The position numbers and the translations under genes were made by a program. From DAOUAE01 sp034433795 (GTDB taxonomy: Bacteria > Chloroflexota > UBA6077 > FW602-bin22 > DAOUAE01): 64,000 nucleotides of DNA. Under the pieces are notes generated by a model. The model saw only the letters and a list, made by a program, of their open reading frames with translations, was not told the origin of the DNA and searched no databases. Position 1 is the first letter of the stretch, and every line of letters starts with the position of its first letter. Shown piece after piece: positions 14,676 to 22,699 of the stretch. The stretch spans positions 1 to 64,000 of the forward strand of contig DAOUAE010000063.1 of NCBI GenBank assembly GCA_034433795.1. The letters are read 5' to 3'.

Positions 14676-15170
14676 ATGCGATTCGCCGAGATCCGTCACC
14701 GCCTCGTCCTGACCGCCACCGACCGCCGGCCGGTCGGACGGGTGCGTGATCTTATCCTGAACGAGCGCGGCGACCGGGTCGTCGGCCTGGTGGTCGAAAG
14801 CGAGCCCCCGGTCCAGGAGTGGGTGGTCCCCATCGAGCAGGTCCACCTGGCCGGCCACGACACGGTGGTCCTCGACTCCGCGGCGGCCCTCGAGGATCCC
14901 CGCCGGCGGCCCGATCTCTGGCGGCTGCCCCGGGCCACCGAGATCCTGGGCGCCCGGCTGGTCGGCCCCCATCAGGAGCCGCTGGGCCGGGTGGGCGATC
15001 TGGTCTTCAGCGCCGACGGGCGGCAGGTCCAGGGCCTGATCGCCGTGGGCGGCCTCTTCGGCATGCTCTGGGCCGAACAGCGGCTGATCTCGCCCCAGGA
15101 CATCGTGCAGATCCGTCCGGGGAGTGTGGTCGTCCGGGTCGAGGCGGTCTCGCCGCCGGGAGAGCATTGA
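14676..15170 (+). CDS. PRC-barrel domain protein
   Basis: A 164-residue protein with two tandem PRC-barrel-like halves, RRPVGRVRDLILNERGDRVVGLVVE (about 15-40) and QEPLGRVGDLVFSADGRQVQGLI (about 95-118), followed by LLWAEQ-type strand and QDIVQIRPGSVVV. PRC barrels occur in RimM and photosynthetic reaction-centre H subunit and act as protein-binding folds. It is 10 bp upstream of the 15181 gene and probably co-transcribed. A related protein with BON domains is at 35518-36765. Confidence 0.82.
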   Translation: MRFAEIRHRLVLTATDRRPVGRVRDLILNERGDRVVGLVVESEPPVQEWVVPIEQVHLAGHDTVVLDSAAALEDPRRRPDLWRLPRATEILGARLVGPHQEPLGRVGDLVFSADGRQVQGLIAVGGLFGMLWAEQRLISPQDIVQIRPGSVVVRVEAVSPPGEH

Positions 15171-15180
15171 GGGAGAGGCC

Positions 15181-15594
15181 ATGGACGTCGATAGCTTCCT
15201 CCAGGCCCTGCACGCCCTCGAGGAGCGTCACGACCCGGCCCCGCTGCTCGCCCTCTTCGCCCCGACGGCCGAGGTCTGGAGCCCCCGCTACGCCGCGCCG
15301 CTTCGCGGTCCGGAGGGCGTCGCCCAGTTCTGGCGCGACTACCGCGCCGCCTTCCGCGAGGTCCGGACCGTTCCGCTGACCATCATCCAGGAGGCGCTCC
15401 GGGCGGCGGTGGAGTGGACCGCGACCGGGACCACCGCCGAGACCGGCCGCCGTCTGACCTACCAGGGGGCGACGATCCTGGAGTGGCGGGGGAACCGCCT
15501 CCAGCGCCTGGCCAGCTACTTCGATGCCCGTCTCTTCCTGCCGGTCCCGCCGCACGTCGAGCCGGTCGTCCGGCCGCTCACCCCGCCGCGCTAG
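15181..15594 (+). CDS. SnoaL/NTF2-like domain protein
   Basis: A 137-residue cone-shaped NTF2-like fold: helices in SFLQALHALEERHDPAPLLALFA, then EVWSPRYAAPLRGPEGVAQFWRDYRAAF and the strand LEWRGNRLQRLASYFD. Members range from isomerases to ligand sensors; no catalytic pair is clear. ATG 15181 has GAGGGAGAGG upstream. It follows the PRC-barrel gene closely. Confidence 0.85.
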   Translation: MDVDSFLQALHALEERHDPAPLLALFAPTAEVWSPRYAAPLRGPEGVAQFWRDYRAAFREVRTVPLTIIQEALRAAVEWTATGTTAETGRRLTYQGATILEWRGNRLQRLASYFDARLFLPVPPHVEPVVRPLTPPR

Positions 15595-15641
15595 CCCCGA
15601 CTGCCAGGCAGCAGAGAAGCCGGTCGGTGGCTGTCGCGTCC

Positions 15642-15671
15642 TTGCCCGGCCGGGCCGGGGCATGGTATACT
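15642..15671 (+). promoter_or_regulatory. Promoter of the nusA-infB cluster
   Basis: TTGCCC (15642-15647), 18-bp spacer, TATACT (15666-15671), about 100 bp before nusA. Confidence 0.65.
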
Positions 15672-15689
15672 TACACCAGTCTAGGACTG

Positions 15690-15750
15690 CGGGCACGACG
15701 GAAAGTGGGGCTTCCCCACTTTTCTTATTGGGCTGCGCCGGTCGTGCCCG
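15690..15750 (+). promoter_or_regulatory. Structured leader of nusA with terminator-like hairpin
   Basis: A perfect 10-bp outer stem CGGGCACGAC (15690-15699) / GTCGTGCCCG (15741-15750) encloses AAGTGGGG-CTT-CCCCACTT (15703-15721) followed by TTCTTATT. A GTGGG/CCCAC hairpin with a TTTTTATT-like run upstream of the rimP-nusA operon is common in bacteria, so this is probably an autoregulatory attenuator for NusA. This is inference from form and position. Confidence 0.65.
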
Positions 15751-15770
15751 GTGGAGGTCTCGGAACGGGT

Positions 15771-16868
15771 ATGAAGAGCGATTTCATCGCGGCGATCAAT
15801 CAGATCAGCGCCGAAAAAGGCGTGCCCAAAGAGGTCGTCATCCAGGCGCTGGAGGCGGCGCTGGCGTCGGCCTACAAGCGGGAGTTCGGCAACGCCACCG
15901 TCCCCCCGGCCACGGTGCGGGTGGACCCGCAGACGGGGACGGTGCGGCTCTTCACCGTCAAAACGGTGGTGGAGACCGTCAAGGACCCCCGCTCCGAGAT
16001 CTCGCTGGCGGAGGCGCGCGCCCTGAAGCCGACGGTGACGGTGGGCGAGACGCTCGAGGTCGAGACCGTCCCGCCCCAGGGATTCGGCCGGATCGCCGCC
16101 CAGACGGCCAAGCAGGTGGTGCTCCAGCGGCTGCGCGAGGCCGAGCGCGAGCGTATCTACGCCGAGTTCAGCGAGCGCAAGGACGATATCCTGACCGGCA
16201 TCGTCCAGCGCGTCGAGCCGCGGGCGGTGATCGTCGACCTGGGCAAGGCCGAGGCGGTGATGCCGGTGAGCGAGCAGGTGCCGACTGAACACTACCGGCC
16301 CGGCCAGCGGCTGAAGGTCTACGTGGTCGACGTGACCAAGACCGCGCGGGGGCCGCAGATCATCGTCTCGCGAACCCACCGCAACCTGGTCCGGCGCCTG
16401 TTCGAACTGGAGGTTCCGGAGATCTACCACGGGCTGGTCGAGATCAAGGCCATCGCCCGCGAGCCGGGGTCCCGGACCAAGGTGGCGGTGGCCGCCCGGC
16501 AGGAGGGGATCGACCCGGTCGGGGCCTGCGTGGGCCAGCGCGGCGCCCGGATCCAGAGCATCGTCAACGAACTGAACGGCGAGAAGATCGACGTCATTCA
16601 GTGGCATCCGGATCCGGCCATTTTCGTGGCCAACGCGCTGAGCCCGGCCCAGGTCATCGGCGTCCAGCTCAACGAGGCCGAGCGGACCGCGACCGTTACC
16701 GTGCTGGACAAGCAGCTCTCGCTGGCCATCGGCCGGGAGGGCCAGAACGCCCGGCTGGCGGCCAAACTGACCGGGTGGCGGATCGACATCAAGGCGGCCT
16801 CGCTGGAGCGTCTGGGCGCCGACCTGGGTGGCGGGGAGACGACCGAATCGCCCAGTCCGCTGGCCTGA
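15771..16868 (+). CDS. nusA: Transcription termination/antitermination protein NusA
   Basis: A 365-residue RNA polymerase-binding factor that affects pausing, termination and antitermination. N-terminal NusA domain (FIAAINQISAEKGVPKEVVIQALEAAL...YKREFG), S1 domain (about 135-200, ILTGIVQRVEPRAVIVDLGKAEAVMP), then KH1 and KH2 (VGQRGARIQSIVNELNGEKIDVI; AIGREGQNARLAAKLTGWRIDI). It lacks the E. coli C-terminal repeats, as is normal outside Proteobacteria. First gene of a long cluster; rimP is not upstream. Confidence 0.97.
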   Translation: MKSDFIAAINQISAEKGVPKEVVIQALEAALASAYKREFGNATVPPATVRVDPQTGTVRLFTVKTVVETVKDPRSEISLAEARALKPTVTVGETLEVETVPPQGFGRIAAQTAKQVVLQRLREAERERIYAEFSERKDDILTGIVQRVEPRAVIVDLGKAEAVMPVSEQVPTEHYRPGQRLKVYVVDVTKTARGPQIIVSRTHRNLVRRLFELEVPEIYHGLVEIKAIAREPGSRTKVAVAARQEGIDPVGACVGQRGARIQSIVNELNGEKIDVIQWHPDPAIFVANALSPAQVIGVQLNEAERTATVTVLDKQLSLAIGREGQNARLAAKLTGWRIDIKAASLERLGADLGGGETTESPSPLA

Positions 16869-16883
16869 CGAAGGGGGAAGACG

Positions 16884-17174
16884 ATGGCGAAGGGACCGCG
16901 TCCGCGCCACGTCCCTCTGCGCACCTGTGTCGCCTGTCGGCAGGAGCAGGCGAAACGCGATCTCATCCGGATCGTGCGCACGCCAGCGGGGTCGATCGAG
17001 ATCGACCCGACGGGGCGGAAGGCCGGGCGGGGGGCCTACCTCTGCAAGCGCCGCGCCTGCTGGGAGGCCGCGCTGGCCCGCCGGGCGCTCGACCACGCCC
17101 TCAAGACGACCCTGACCGAGGCCGACCGGGAGATGCTTCGGCAGTACGCGGCAACCCTGCCCGAGTCCGGGTAG
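16884..17174 (+). CDS. ylxR: YlxR/RnpM family RNA-binding protein
   Basis: A 96-residue protein with the family signature RTCVACRQEQAKRDLIRIVRTP and GRKAGRGAYLCKRRACWE. The family binds RNA; the Bacillus homologue RnpM interacts with RNase P RNA. It starts 15 bp after nusA, its usual position between nusA and infB. Confidence 0.95.
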   Translation: MAKGPRPRHVPLRTCVACRQEQAKRDLIRIVRTPAGSIEIDPTGRKAGRGAYLCKRRACWEAALARRALDHALKTTLTEADREMLRQYAATLPESG

Positions 17175-17222
17175 GGGAGAGAGGCCAGGGGTCGCCGGCG
17201 GTCCCTGACCCCTCTCCCCTAC
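17171..17222 (+). promoter_or_regulatory. Long hairpin between ylxR and infB
   Basis: Arms GTAGGGGAGAG (17171-17181) and CTCTCCCCTAC (17212-17222) are perfectly complementary, and the interior can pair further. There is no T-run. It may stabilise the mRNA or separate translation of ylxR and infB. Confidence 0.5.
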
Positions 17223-17246
17223 CCCGCGCAGAAAGGAGGCGAGAGT

Positions 17247-19112
17247 ATGAACCCGCGTGTCGGTACTGGACGTCCGACCCGCCCCGCGGCCGCGCGCAAC
17301 CAGCCGCGAGGGAACGGGCGGCAGGCCACTGCGCCCGCCACGCCGGCCGCCACGGCGCCGGCCACGCCCCGGGTCATCGAGCTGCCGGCCCGGCTCACCG
17401 TGAAAGAGCTGGCGGAGCGGTTGGGGGTGGGGGCGACCCAGGTTATTAAAGAACTGCTGAAGAACGGCGTCCTGGCCAACATCAACCAGACCATCGACTA
17501 CGAGACGGCGGCGATCGTCGCCCACGACCTCGGCTTCGAGGTCAAGGAGCAGACGACGGCGCCGACGGGGGAGATGCCGTCGGCTCTGGCCGAACCCGAG
17601 GACGACCCGCGCCTGCTGGTCCCGCGCCCGCCGATCGTGACGATCCTCGGCCACGTCGACCACGGCAAGACCACCCTGCTCGACGCCATCCGGCAGACCA
17701 ACGTGGCCGCCGGCGAGGCCGGCGGGATCACCCAGCACATCGGCGCCTACCAGGTCGAGATCCACGGCCAGAAGATCACCTTCCTGGACACCCCCGGCCA
17801 CGAGGCCTTCACCGCCATGCGCGCCCGTGGCGCCCAGGTCACGGACATCGCCGTGCTGGTGGTGGCGGCCGACGACGGGGTCCAGCCCCAGACGCTCGAG
17901 GCCATCGACCACGCCCGGGCGGCCAACGTCCCGATCATCGTGGCGCTGAACAAAATCGACAAGCCCGAGGCCAACCCCGACCGCGTGAAGCAGCAGCTGG
18001 CCGAGGTCGGGCTGGTGCCGGAGGACTGGGGCGGCGACACCATCGTCGTGCCGGTCTCGGCCCGCCGCAAGACCGGGATCGACCAGCTGCTGGAGATGAT
18101 CCTGCTCGTGGCCGAGATGCAGGAGCTGAAGGCCAACCCCAACCGGCCGGCCAGAGGCGTGGTGATCGAGGCGAAACTGGACAAGGCCCGGGGCCCGGTG
18201 GCCACGCTCCTGGTCCAGAACGGCACCCTCCACGTCGGCGACTTCATCGTCGTCGGGCCGATCTACGGCCGGGTCCGGGCGATGTTCAACGACCGGGGCA
18301 AGCGGCTGAAGCAGGCCGGCCCCGCCACACCGGTCGAGATCCTGGGCCTGCCGGCCGTGCCGCAGGCCGGCGACAAGTTCGTGGTCGCCCCGGATGAGAA
18401 GACCGCCCGCGCCTGGGCCCAGACGGCCCAGCGCCAGCAGGAGGAGGCCAGCCGCCAGCCGGAGCAGGTCTCGCTGGAGGACCTCTTCCAGCGGATCCAG
18501 GCCGGCCAGGTGAAGGAGCTCAACCTGATCGTCAAGACCGACGTTCAGGGCTCGATCGAGCCGATCCGGGTGTCGCTCGAGCGACTCTCGACGCCGGAGG
18601 TGACGGTCAAGATCCTGCACAGCGGGACGGGCAACATCACCGAGAGCGACGTCCTGCTGGCCCAGGCCTCGAAGGCCATCATTCTGGGCTTCAACGTCAA
18701 GGTCGAGCCCGGCGCCCGCCGGCTGGCCGAGCAGAACCGGGTGGACATCCGCCTCTACAGCGTGATCTACGATCTCGTCGAGGATGTCCAGAAGGCGCTG
18801 ACGGGGCTCCTGGCCCCCAAGCAGGTCGAGGTCGTCGAAGGGCACGCCGAGGTCCGCCAGGTCTTCCGGCTGTCCAAGGGGCTGGTGGTGGCCGGCTGCT
18901 ACGTCACCGACGGCAAGATCACCCGCCAGAGCCTGGTGCGGGTCCGGCGCGGCGACAGCGTCATCTTCGACGGTCGGGTGGCCAGCCTCAAGCGCTTCAA
19001 GGACGATGTCCGCGAGGTGGCGGCGGGCTTCGAGTGCGGCGTGACGCTGGAGGGCTTCACCGACTTCCAGGTCGGCGATGTCCTCGAAGCCTACACCAAG
19101 ACGAGCGGGTAA
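17247..19112 (+). CDS. infB: Translation initiation factor IF-2
   Basis: A 621-residue GTPase that places initiator tRNA on the 30S subunit. After a flexible Ala/Pro/Arg-rich 45-residue start comes the IF2_N domain (TVKELAERLGVGATQVIKELLKNG), the G domain (GHVDHGKTTLLDAIR; DTPGHEAF; NKIDKPEAN; SARRKTG), then domains II-IV ending in CGVTLEGFTDFQVGDVLEAY. It is of the short type without the long N-terminal repeats of Proteobacteria. AAAGGAGG precedes ATG 17247. Confidence 0.98.
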   Translation: MNPRVGTGRPTRPAAARNQPRGNGRQATAPATPAATAPATPRVIELPARLTVKELAERLGVGATQVIKELLKNGVLANINQTIDYETAAIVAHDLGFEVKEQTTAPTGEMPSALAEPEDDPRLLVPRPPIVTILGHVDHGKTTLLDAIRQTNVAAGEAGGITQHIGAYQVEIHGQKITFLDTPGHEAFTAMRARGAQVTDIAVLVVAADDGVQPQTLEAIDHARAANVPIIVALNKIDKPEANPDRVKQQLAEVGLVPEDWGGDTIVVPVSARRKTGIDQLLEMILLVAEMQELKANPNRPARGVVIEAKLDKARGPVATLLVQNGTLHVGDFIVVGPIYGRVRAMFNDRGKRLKQAGPATPVEILGLPAVPQAGDKFVVAPDEKTARAWAQTAQRQQEEASRQPEQVSLEDLFQRIQAGQVKELNLIVKTDVQGSIEPIRVSLERLSTPEVTVKILHSGTGNITESDVLLAQASKAIILGFNVKVEPGARRLAEQNRVDIRLYSVIYDLVEDVQKALTGLLAPKQVEVVEGHAEVRQVFRLSKGLVVAGCYVTDGKITRQSLVRVRRGDSVIFDGRVASLKRFKDDVREVAAGFECGVTLEGFTDFQVGDVLEAYTKTSG

Positions 19113-19115
19113 GCC

Positions 19116-19496
19116 ATGGGCACGCGACGCATCGCTCGGGTGAACGAACTCATCCGCGATGAGGTGACCGAGATGCTGACCCGGCACCTGCGCGACCCGC
19201 GCCTGACCGGCCTGGTCAGCATCACGGCGGTGGAGACCTCGCCGGATCTCCGCCACGCCAAGGTCTACGTCAGCGTCTACGGCGATGAGGATCAGCAGAA
19301 GGCGGTGATGGCCGCTCTGCGCAGCGCCGCCGGCTTCATCCGCCGGGAACTGGGCGAACGGCTGCGGCTCCGCTATATCCCCGAAATCCAGTTCAAACTC
19401 GACGAGTCGATCGCCCGCGGCGCCCGCATCCTGGAACTGCTCCGCCAGGTCCAGGCCCAGGCCCAGCCCCACCCCCCCACCTCGGGTGAGGAGTGA
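19116..19496 (+). CDS. rbfA: 30S ribosome-binding factor RbfA
   Basis: A 126-residue KH-like protein (RIARVNELIRDEVTEMLTRHLRDPRL, DLRHAKVYVSVYGDEDQQ, IPEIQFKLDESIARGARI) needed for late 16S rRNA maturation. It starts 3 bp after infB. The C-terminus is a Gln/Pro-rich tail. Confidence 0.96.
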   Translation: MGTRRIARVNELIRDEVTEMLTRHLRDPRLTGLVSITAVETSPDLRHAKVYVSVYGDEDQQKAVMAALRSAAGFIRRELGERLRLRYIPEIQFKLDESIARGARILELLRQVQAQAQPHPPTSGEE

Positions 19497-19502
19497 GAGC
19501 CC

Positions 19503-20501
19503 GTGGAGCAGCCCTGGGAGACGGCCCTGGCGGCCGCCGCGCGCCTGCTGCGGGAGCGCCAGCCCAGCCTGGTGGTCATCCACCCCAATCCCGACCTCGA
19601 CGCCATCGGGGCGCTCCTGGCGATGGGCCAGGCCCTGGCGACCCTCGGCCAGGAGCGCCTCCTGGCCTCGCCCGACCCGATCCCCGCCGAACTGCAGATT
19701 CTGCCGGGCCTGGACGAGGTGCTCATCGCCCCGACCAGCCTGCCACCGATTGAGCTGGTGGTCACCATCGAGATCACCGGCCTCGACCGCCTGGGCGCGC
19801 TGGCCCAGCCGCTGGCCGAGCGGCTCGACCGGGTCCCGGTCCTCAACATCGACCACCACCTCACCAACCGCCTCTTCGGCACCGTCAACCTGGTCGACCC
19901 ATCGGCGGCGGCGGTCTGCGAACTCCTGCCCGACCTCCTCCGCGCCCTCGACGTCCCGGTGACGCCGGCCATCGCCACCTGCCTGCTGACCGGCCTCATC
20001 GCCGACACCCGCTCGTTCCGCACGCCCAGCACGACCGCCCGGACGCTCCGGGTGGCGGCCGACCTTATCGAGACCGGCGTCCCCTTCGCCGCCATCACCG
20101 ACCGGGTCCACCGCACCCGCTCGGCCTGCGCCCTGCGCCTCTGGGGCGAGGCGCTCCAGGCCGTCCGCTGCGAGGACGGCATCGTCTGGAGCAGCCTGAC
20201 CCCGGCGATGGTGGCGGCCAGCGGCGCCTCGTACGAGGCGGCCGACGGTCTGGTCGAGTTCCTCGCCGACACCCGCGAGGCCCGGGTCGCGGTCCTTTTC
20301 AAGGACCAGGGCGACGGCACGGTGCGGGTCAGCCTGCGCTCGGACGGACGGGTGAACGTGGCCGAGGTGGCCCGGCGCTTCGACGGCGGTGGCCACCCCG
20401 GCGCCGCCGGCTGCACCCTGGCCGGCCCCCTCGCCGAGGTCGAGCGGCAGGTCCTGGGCTACCTGCGGGAGTACCTGGCCAGCGGCCCGGCCACCGTCTG
20501 A
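19503..20501 (+). CDS. nrnA: DHH/DHHA1 phosphoesterase NrnA (nanoRNase/pAp phosphatase)
   Basis: A 332-residue DHH-family phosphoesterase that degrades short RNA oligonucleotides and pAp. Metal-binding motifs: HPNPDLDAIGALLAM (about 26-40), IEITGLDRLGA, NIDHHLTN (the DHH, near 115), and the DHHA1 end VAEVARRFDGGGHPGAAGCT. GTG 19503 follows rbfA by 6 bp. A nrnA between rbfA and truB is common in many bacteria. Confidence 0.94.
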   Translation: MEQPWETALAAAARLLRERQPSLVVIHPNPDLDAIGALLAMGQALATLGQERLLASPDPIPAELQILPGLDEVLIAPTSLPPIELVVTIEITGLDRLGALAQPLAERLDRVPVLNIDHHLTNRLFGTVNLVDPSAAAVCELLPDLLRALDVPVTPAIATCLLTGLIADTRSFRTPSTTARTLRVAADLIETGVPFAAITDRVHRTRSACALRLWGEALQAVRCEDGIVWSSLTPAMVAASGASYEAADGLVEFLADTREARVAVLFKDQGDGTVRVSLRSDGRVNVAEVARRFDGGGHPGAAGCTLAGPLAEVERQVLGYLREYLASGPATV

Positions 20502-20503
20502 CC

Positions 20504-21379
20504 GTGGACGCGCTCTTTCTGGTCGATAAGCCGCCGGGCCTGACCTCCCACGACGTGGTCGAGGCGGTGCGGCGGGCCAGCGGCGAGCGCCGGGTCGGCC
20601 ACGGCGGCACGCTCGACCCCCTGGCCCGGGGGCTCCTCATCATCTGCACCGGCCGGGCCACCCGGTTGAGCGAGTTTCTGCTCGGCCATCCCAAGACCTA
20701 TCGGGCGGCCATCACCCTGGGGGTCGAGACCGAGACCGACGACGCCGAGGGACGGGTCCTGGCCGTACGACCGGTCCGGGTGACGCGGGACCAGGTTCTG
20801 GCGGCGCTGGGACGGTTTCAGGGGCCGCTGCTCCAGCGCCCGCCGCGCTACGCGGCCCTCAAGCAGCGCGGGCGTCCGCTCTACGCGCTGGCCCGGGCCG
20901 GCGAGGCGGTCGAGCCAGCCCCACGGCCGGTCGAGGTCTACCGGCTGGCGCTGCGCCTTTTCGCCCCGCCTCTTCTCGTGGTCGAGGCCGAGGTCAGCGC
21001 CGGCACCTATCTCCGGGCGCTGGCCCGCGACCTGGGCCGGGCCCTCGGGACCGGCGCCCACCTCAGTGGACTGGTCCGGCTGGCCAGTGGTACATTTCAC
21101 CTGAGAGAGGCGGTCCCGCTCGCCGACCTCTGCCGGGCCTTCGCCCTGGGCACCTGGTCGACCTGCGCCCGGGCCCCGGACGAGGCGCTGCTGGATCTGC
21201 CGGCCATCGTCGTGGACGCCACGGGCGCCCGCGCCCTGCGCCACGGCCAGCTCTGGCGCCCCCCAGCGATGGAGCGCTGGCCAGCGGGGCAGACGGCCCG
21301 AGCCTACACGGTTGAGGGCGCCTTCATCGGGGTGGTCGTGGCCACCCCGCAGGGCTTTCAGCCGAGAAAGGTCCTGTGA
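20504..21379 (+). CDS. truB: tRNA pseudouridine(55) synthase TruB
   Basis: A 291-residue enzyme making pseudouridine 55 in the T-loop of tRNA. MDALFLVDKPPGLTSHDVVEAVRR, the catalytic-Asp motif GHGGTLDPLARGLLI, and AGTYLRALARDLGRALG are diagnostic. GTG 20504 follows nrnA by 2 bp, and the stop overlaps the ribF start (TGATG). Confidence 0.96.
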   Translation: MDALFLVDKPPGLTSHDVVEAVRRASGERRVGHGGTLDPLARGLLIICTGRATRLSEFLLGHPKTYRAAITLGVETETDDAEGRVLAVRPVRVTRDQVLAALGRFQGPLLQRPPRYAALKQRGRPLYALARAGEAVEPAPRPVEVYRLALRLFAPPLLVVEAEVSAGTYLRALARDLGRALGTGAHLSGLVRLASGTFHLREAVPLADLCRAFALGTWSTCARAPDEALLDLPAIVVDATGARALRHGQLWRPPAMERWPAGQTARAYTVEGAFIGVVVATPQGFQPRKVL

Positions 21380-22365
21380 TGAGCCCAACCTGGCACGGAG
21401 TCGATCTCTGGAGTCTGACGCTGCCGACACCCAGCATCGTCACCATCGGCAAGTTCGACGGCGTCCATCGGGGCCATCAGGCCCTGATCCGTCAGGTCGT
21501 CGAACGGGCCCGTTCGACCGGCCGCCTCTCCGCGGTGGTGACCTTCGACCCCCCACCCCCGGTCGTGCTGCGCCCGGAGGTCCCCTACCTGGCCCTGACG
21601 GACTTGGCCGAGCGGGTCCGGCTGATCGCCGCGCTGGGGGTCGACGTGGTGGCCGTCTGCCCCTTCACCCGCGATCTGGCCCAACTCCCGGCCCGCGCCT
21701 TCGCCGCCGCCCTCTGCCAGCGTCTGAAGATGGTTGAACTGTGGTGCGGACCCGACTTCGCGATGGGGCGTGGCCGCGAGGGCACGGTGCCGGTCCTCCG
21801 GCAGCTGGGATCGGAGATGGGCTTCACGGTGACCACCGTCGCCCCGCTGCTGGTGGACGGCGCGGTGGTCAGCGGCAGCCGGATCCGCGCGCTCCTGGCG
21901 GCGGGCGAGGTGAGCGCGGCCGCGCGTCTCCTGGGCCGCTATCCGTGCGTCCACGGCCGGGTGGTCCCCGGCGACCAGCGCGGACGCCAGCTCGGGGTCC
22001 CGACGGCCAACCTGGCCGTACCCCCGCAGCGGCTGATCCCGCGCGACGGCATCTACGCGGTCTTTGTCCGCTGGGAGGCGGAGGTCCGGGGCGGGGTGGC
22101 CAGCATCGGCACGCGTCCGACCTTCGGCGGCGGGCCGCGGACCGTCGAGGTCCACCTGTTCGACTTCAGCGGCGATCTCTACGGCTGCGATCTGGAGGTG
22201 CTCTTCGCCGAGCGGCTGCGCGACGAACTGGCCTTCCGCGAGGTCGAGGCCCTGGTGAGCCAGATGCGGCAGGACATCGCCACGGCCCGGGCGATCCTGG
22301 CCCGGCTGCCCTGGCCCGGGCCGCTTTCGGCCGCGAGCGTTCCGACCCCGGCCAGCGTCGACTAG
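21379..22365 (+). CDS. ribF: Bifunctional riboflavin kinase/FAD synthetase RibF
   Basis: A 328-residue enzyme converting riboflavin to FMN and FAD. N-terminal FAD synthetase part: TIGKFDGVHRGHQALIRQV, VVTFDPPP, CGPDFAMGRGREG and SGSRIRALLAAGEV. C-terminal riboflavin kinase part: VVPGDQRGRQLGVPTANLAV, ASIGTRPTFGGGPRTVEVHLFDF. ATG 21379 overlaps the truB stop by one base. Confidence 0.95.
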   Translation: MSPTWHGVDLWSLTLPTPSIVTIGKFDGVHRGHQALIRQVVERARSTGRLSAVVTFDPPPPVVLRPEVPYLALTDLAERVRLIAALGVDVVAVCPFTRDLAQLPARAFAAALCQRLKMVELWCGPDFAMGRGREGTVPVLRQLGSEMGFTVTTVAPLLVDGAVVSGSRIRALLAAGEVSAAARLLGRYPCVHGRVVPGDQRGRQLGVPTANLAVPPQRLIPRDGIYAVFVRWEAEVRGGVASIGTRPTFGGGPRTVEVHLFDFSGDLYGCDLEVLFAERLRDELAFREVEALVSQMRQDIATARAILARLPWPGPLSAASVPTPASVD

Positions 22366-22378
22366 GGGGAGGAGAGGC

Positions 22379-22648
22379 ATGCCGATCTACGAGTACCTGT
22401 GCACGCCCTGCCAGGAGAAGTTCACCTATTTCCTGCCCTCGATCCACGCCACGCCCCAGCCGGTCTGCCCCCGCTGCGGGGGACAGGAGGTGCGGAAACT
22501 GGTCTCGGCCTTCGCCGTTCTCTCCGGCGAACGGGGGGGCGCCGACGAGGAGGAGAGCGCCCCGCCACCACGGCCGGTCCTGGGGCGCAAGGAGATCCAG
22601 CAGGCCGAGGAGATCCGCCGGCGGGCCTGGTCGGACGACGAGGACTGA
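22379..22648 (+). CDS. FmdB-family zinc-ribbon protein
   Basis: An 89-residue protein starting MPIYEYLCTPCQEKFTYF with a second Cys pair in VCPRCGGQEVRKLVSAFAV, the FmdB zinc ribbon (about 1-45). A charged tail (about 50-89) is probably unfolded. The function is not settled; the family is often near methylamine/formamidase or translation genes. It is the last gene of the cluster, 13 bp after ribF. Confidence 0.9.
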   Translation: MPIYEYLCTPCQEKFTYFLPSIHATPQPVCPRCGGQEVRKLVSAFAVLSGERGGADEEESAPPPRPVLGRKEIQQAEEIRRRAWSDDED

Positions 22649-22652
22649 GACA

Positions 22653-22691
22653 CCCCGGTCCGGAGGGGTCAGACCGCCCACCGGACCGGGG
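22653..22691. terminator. Hairpin between convergent fmdB-like and EF-G-like genes
   Basis: A perfect 11-bp dyad CCCCGGTCCGG (22653-22663) / CCGGACCGGGG (22681-22691) in the 51-bp gap. Without a T-run on either strand it is only a probable bidirectional terminator. Confidence 0.5.
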
Positions 22692-22699
22692 CGCCCCGG

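Noticed and set aside
15681..20396. A 1571-codon open frame on the minus strand across nusA, infB and rbfA
   Set aside because: It lies opposite genes with clear families; its translation is a low-complexity Gly/Asp/His/Leu-rich shadow typical of high-GC codon bias.
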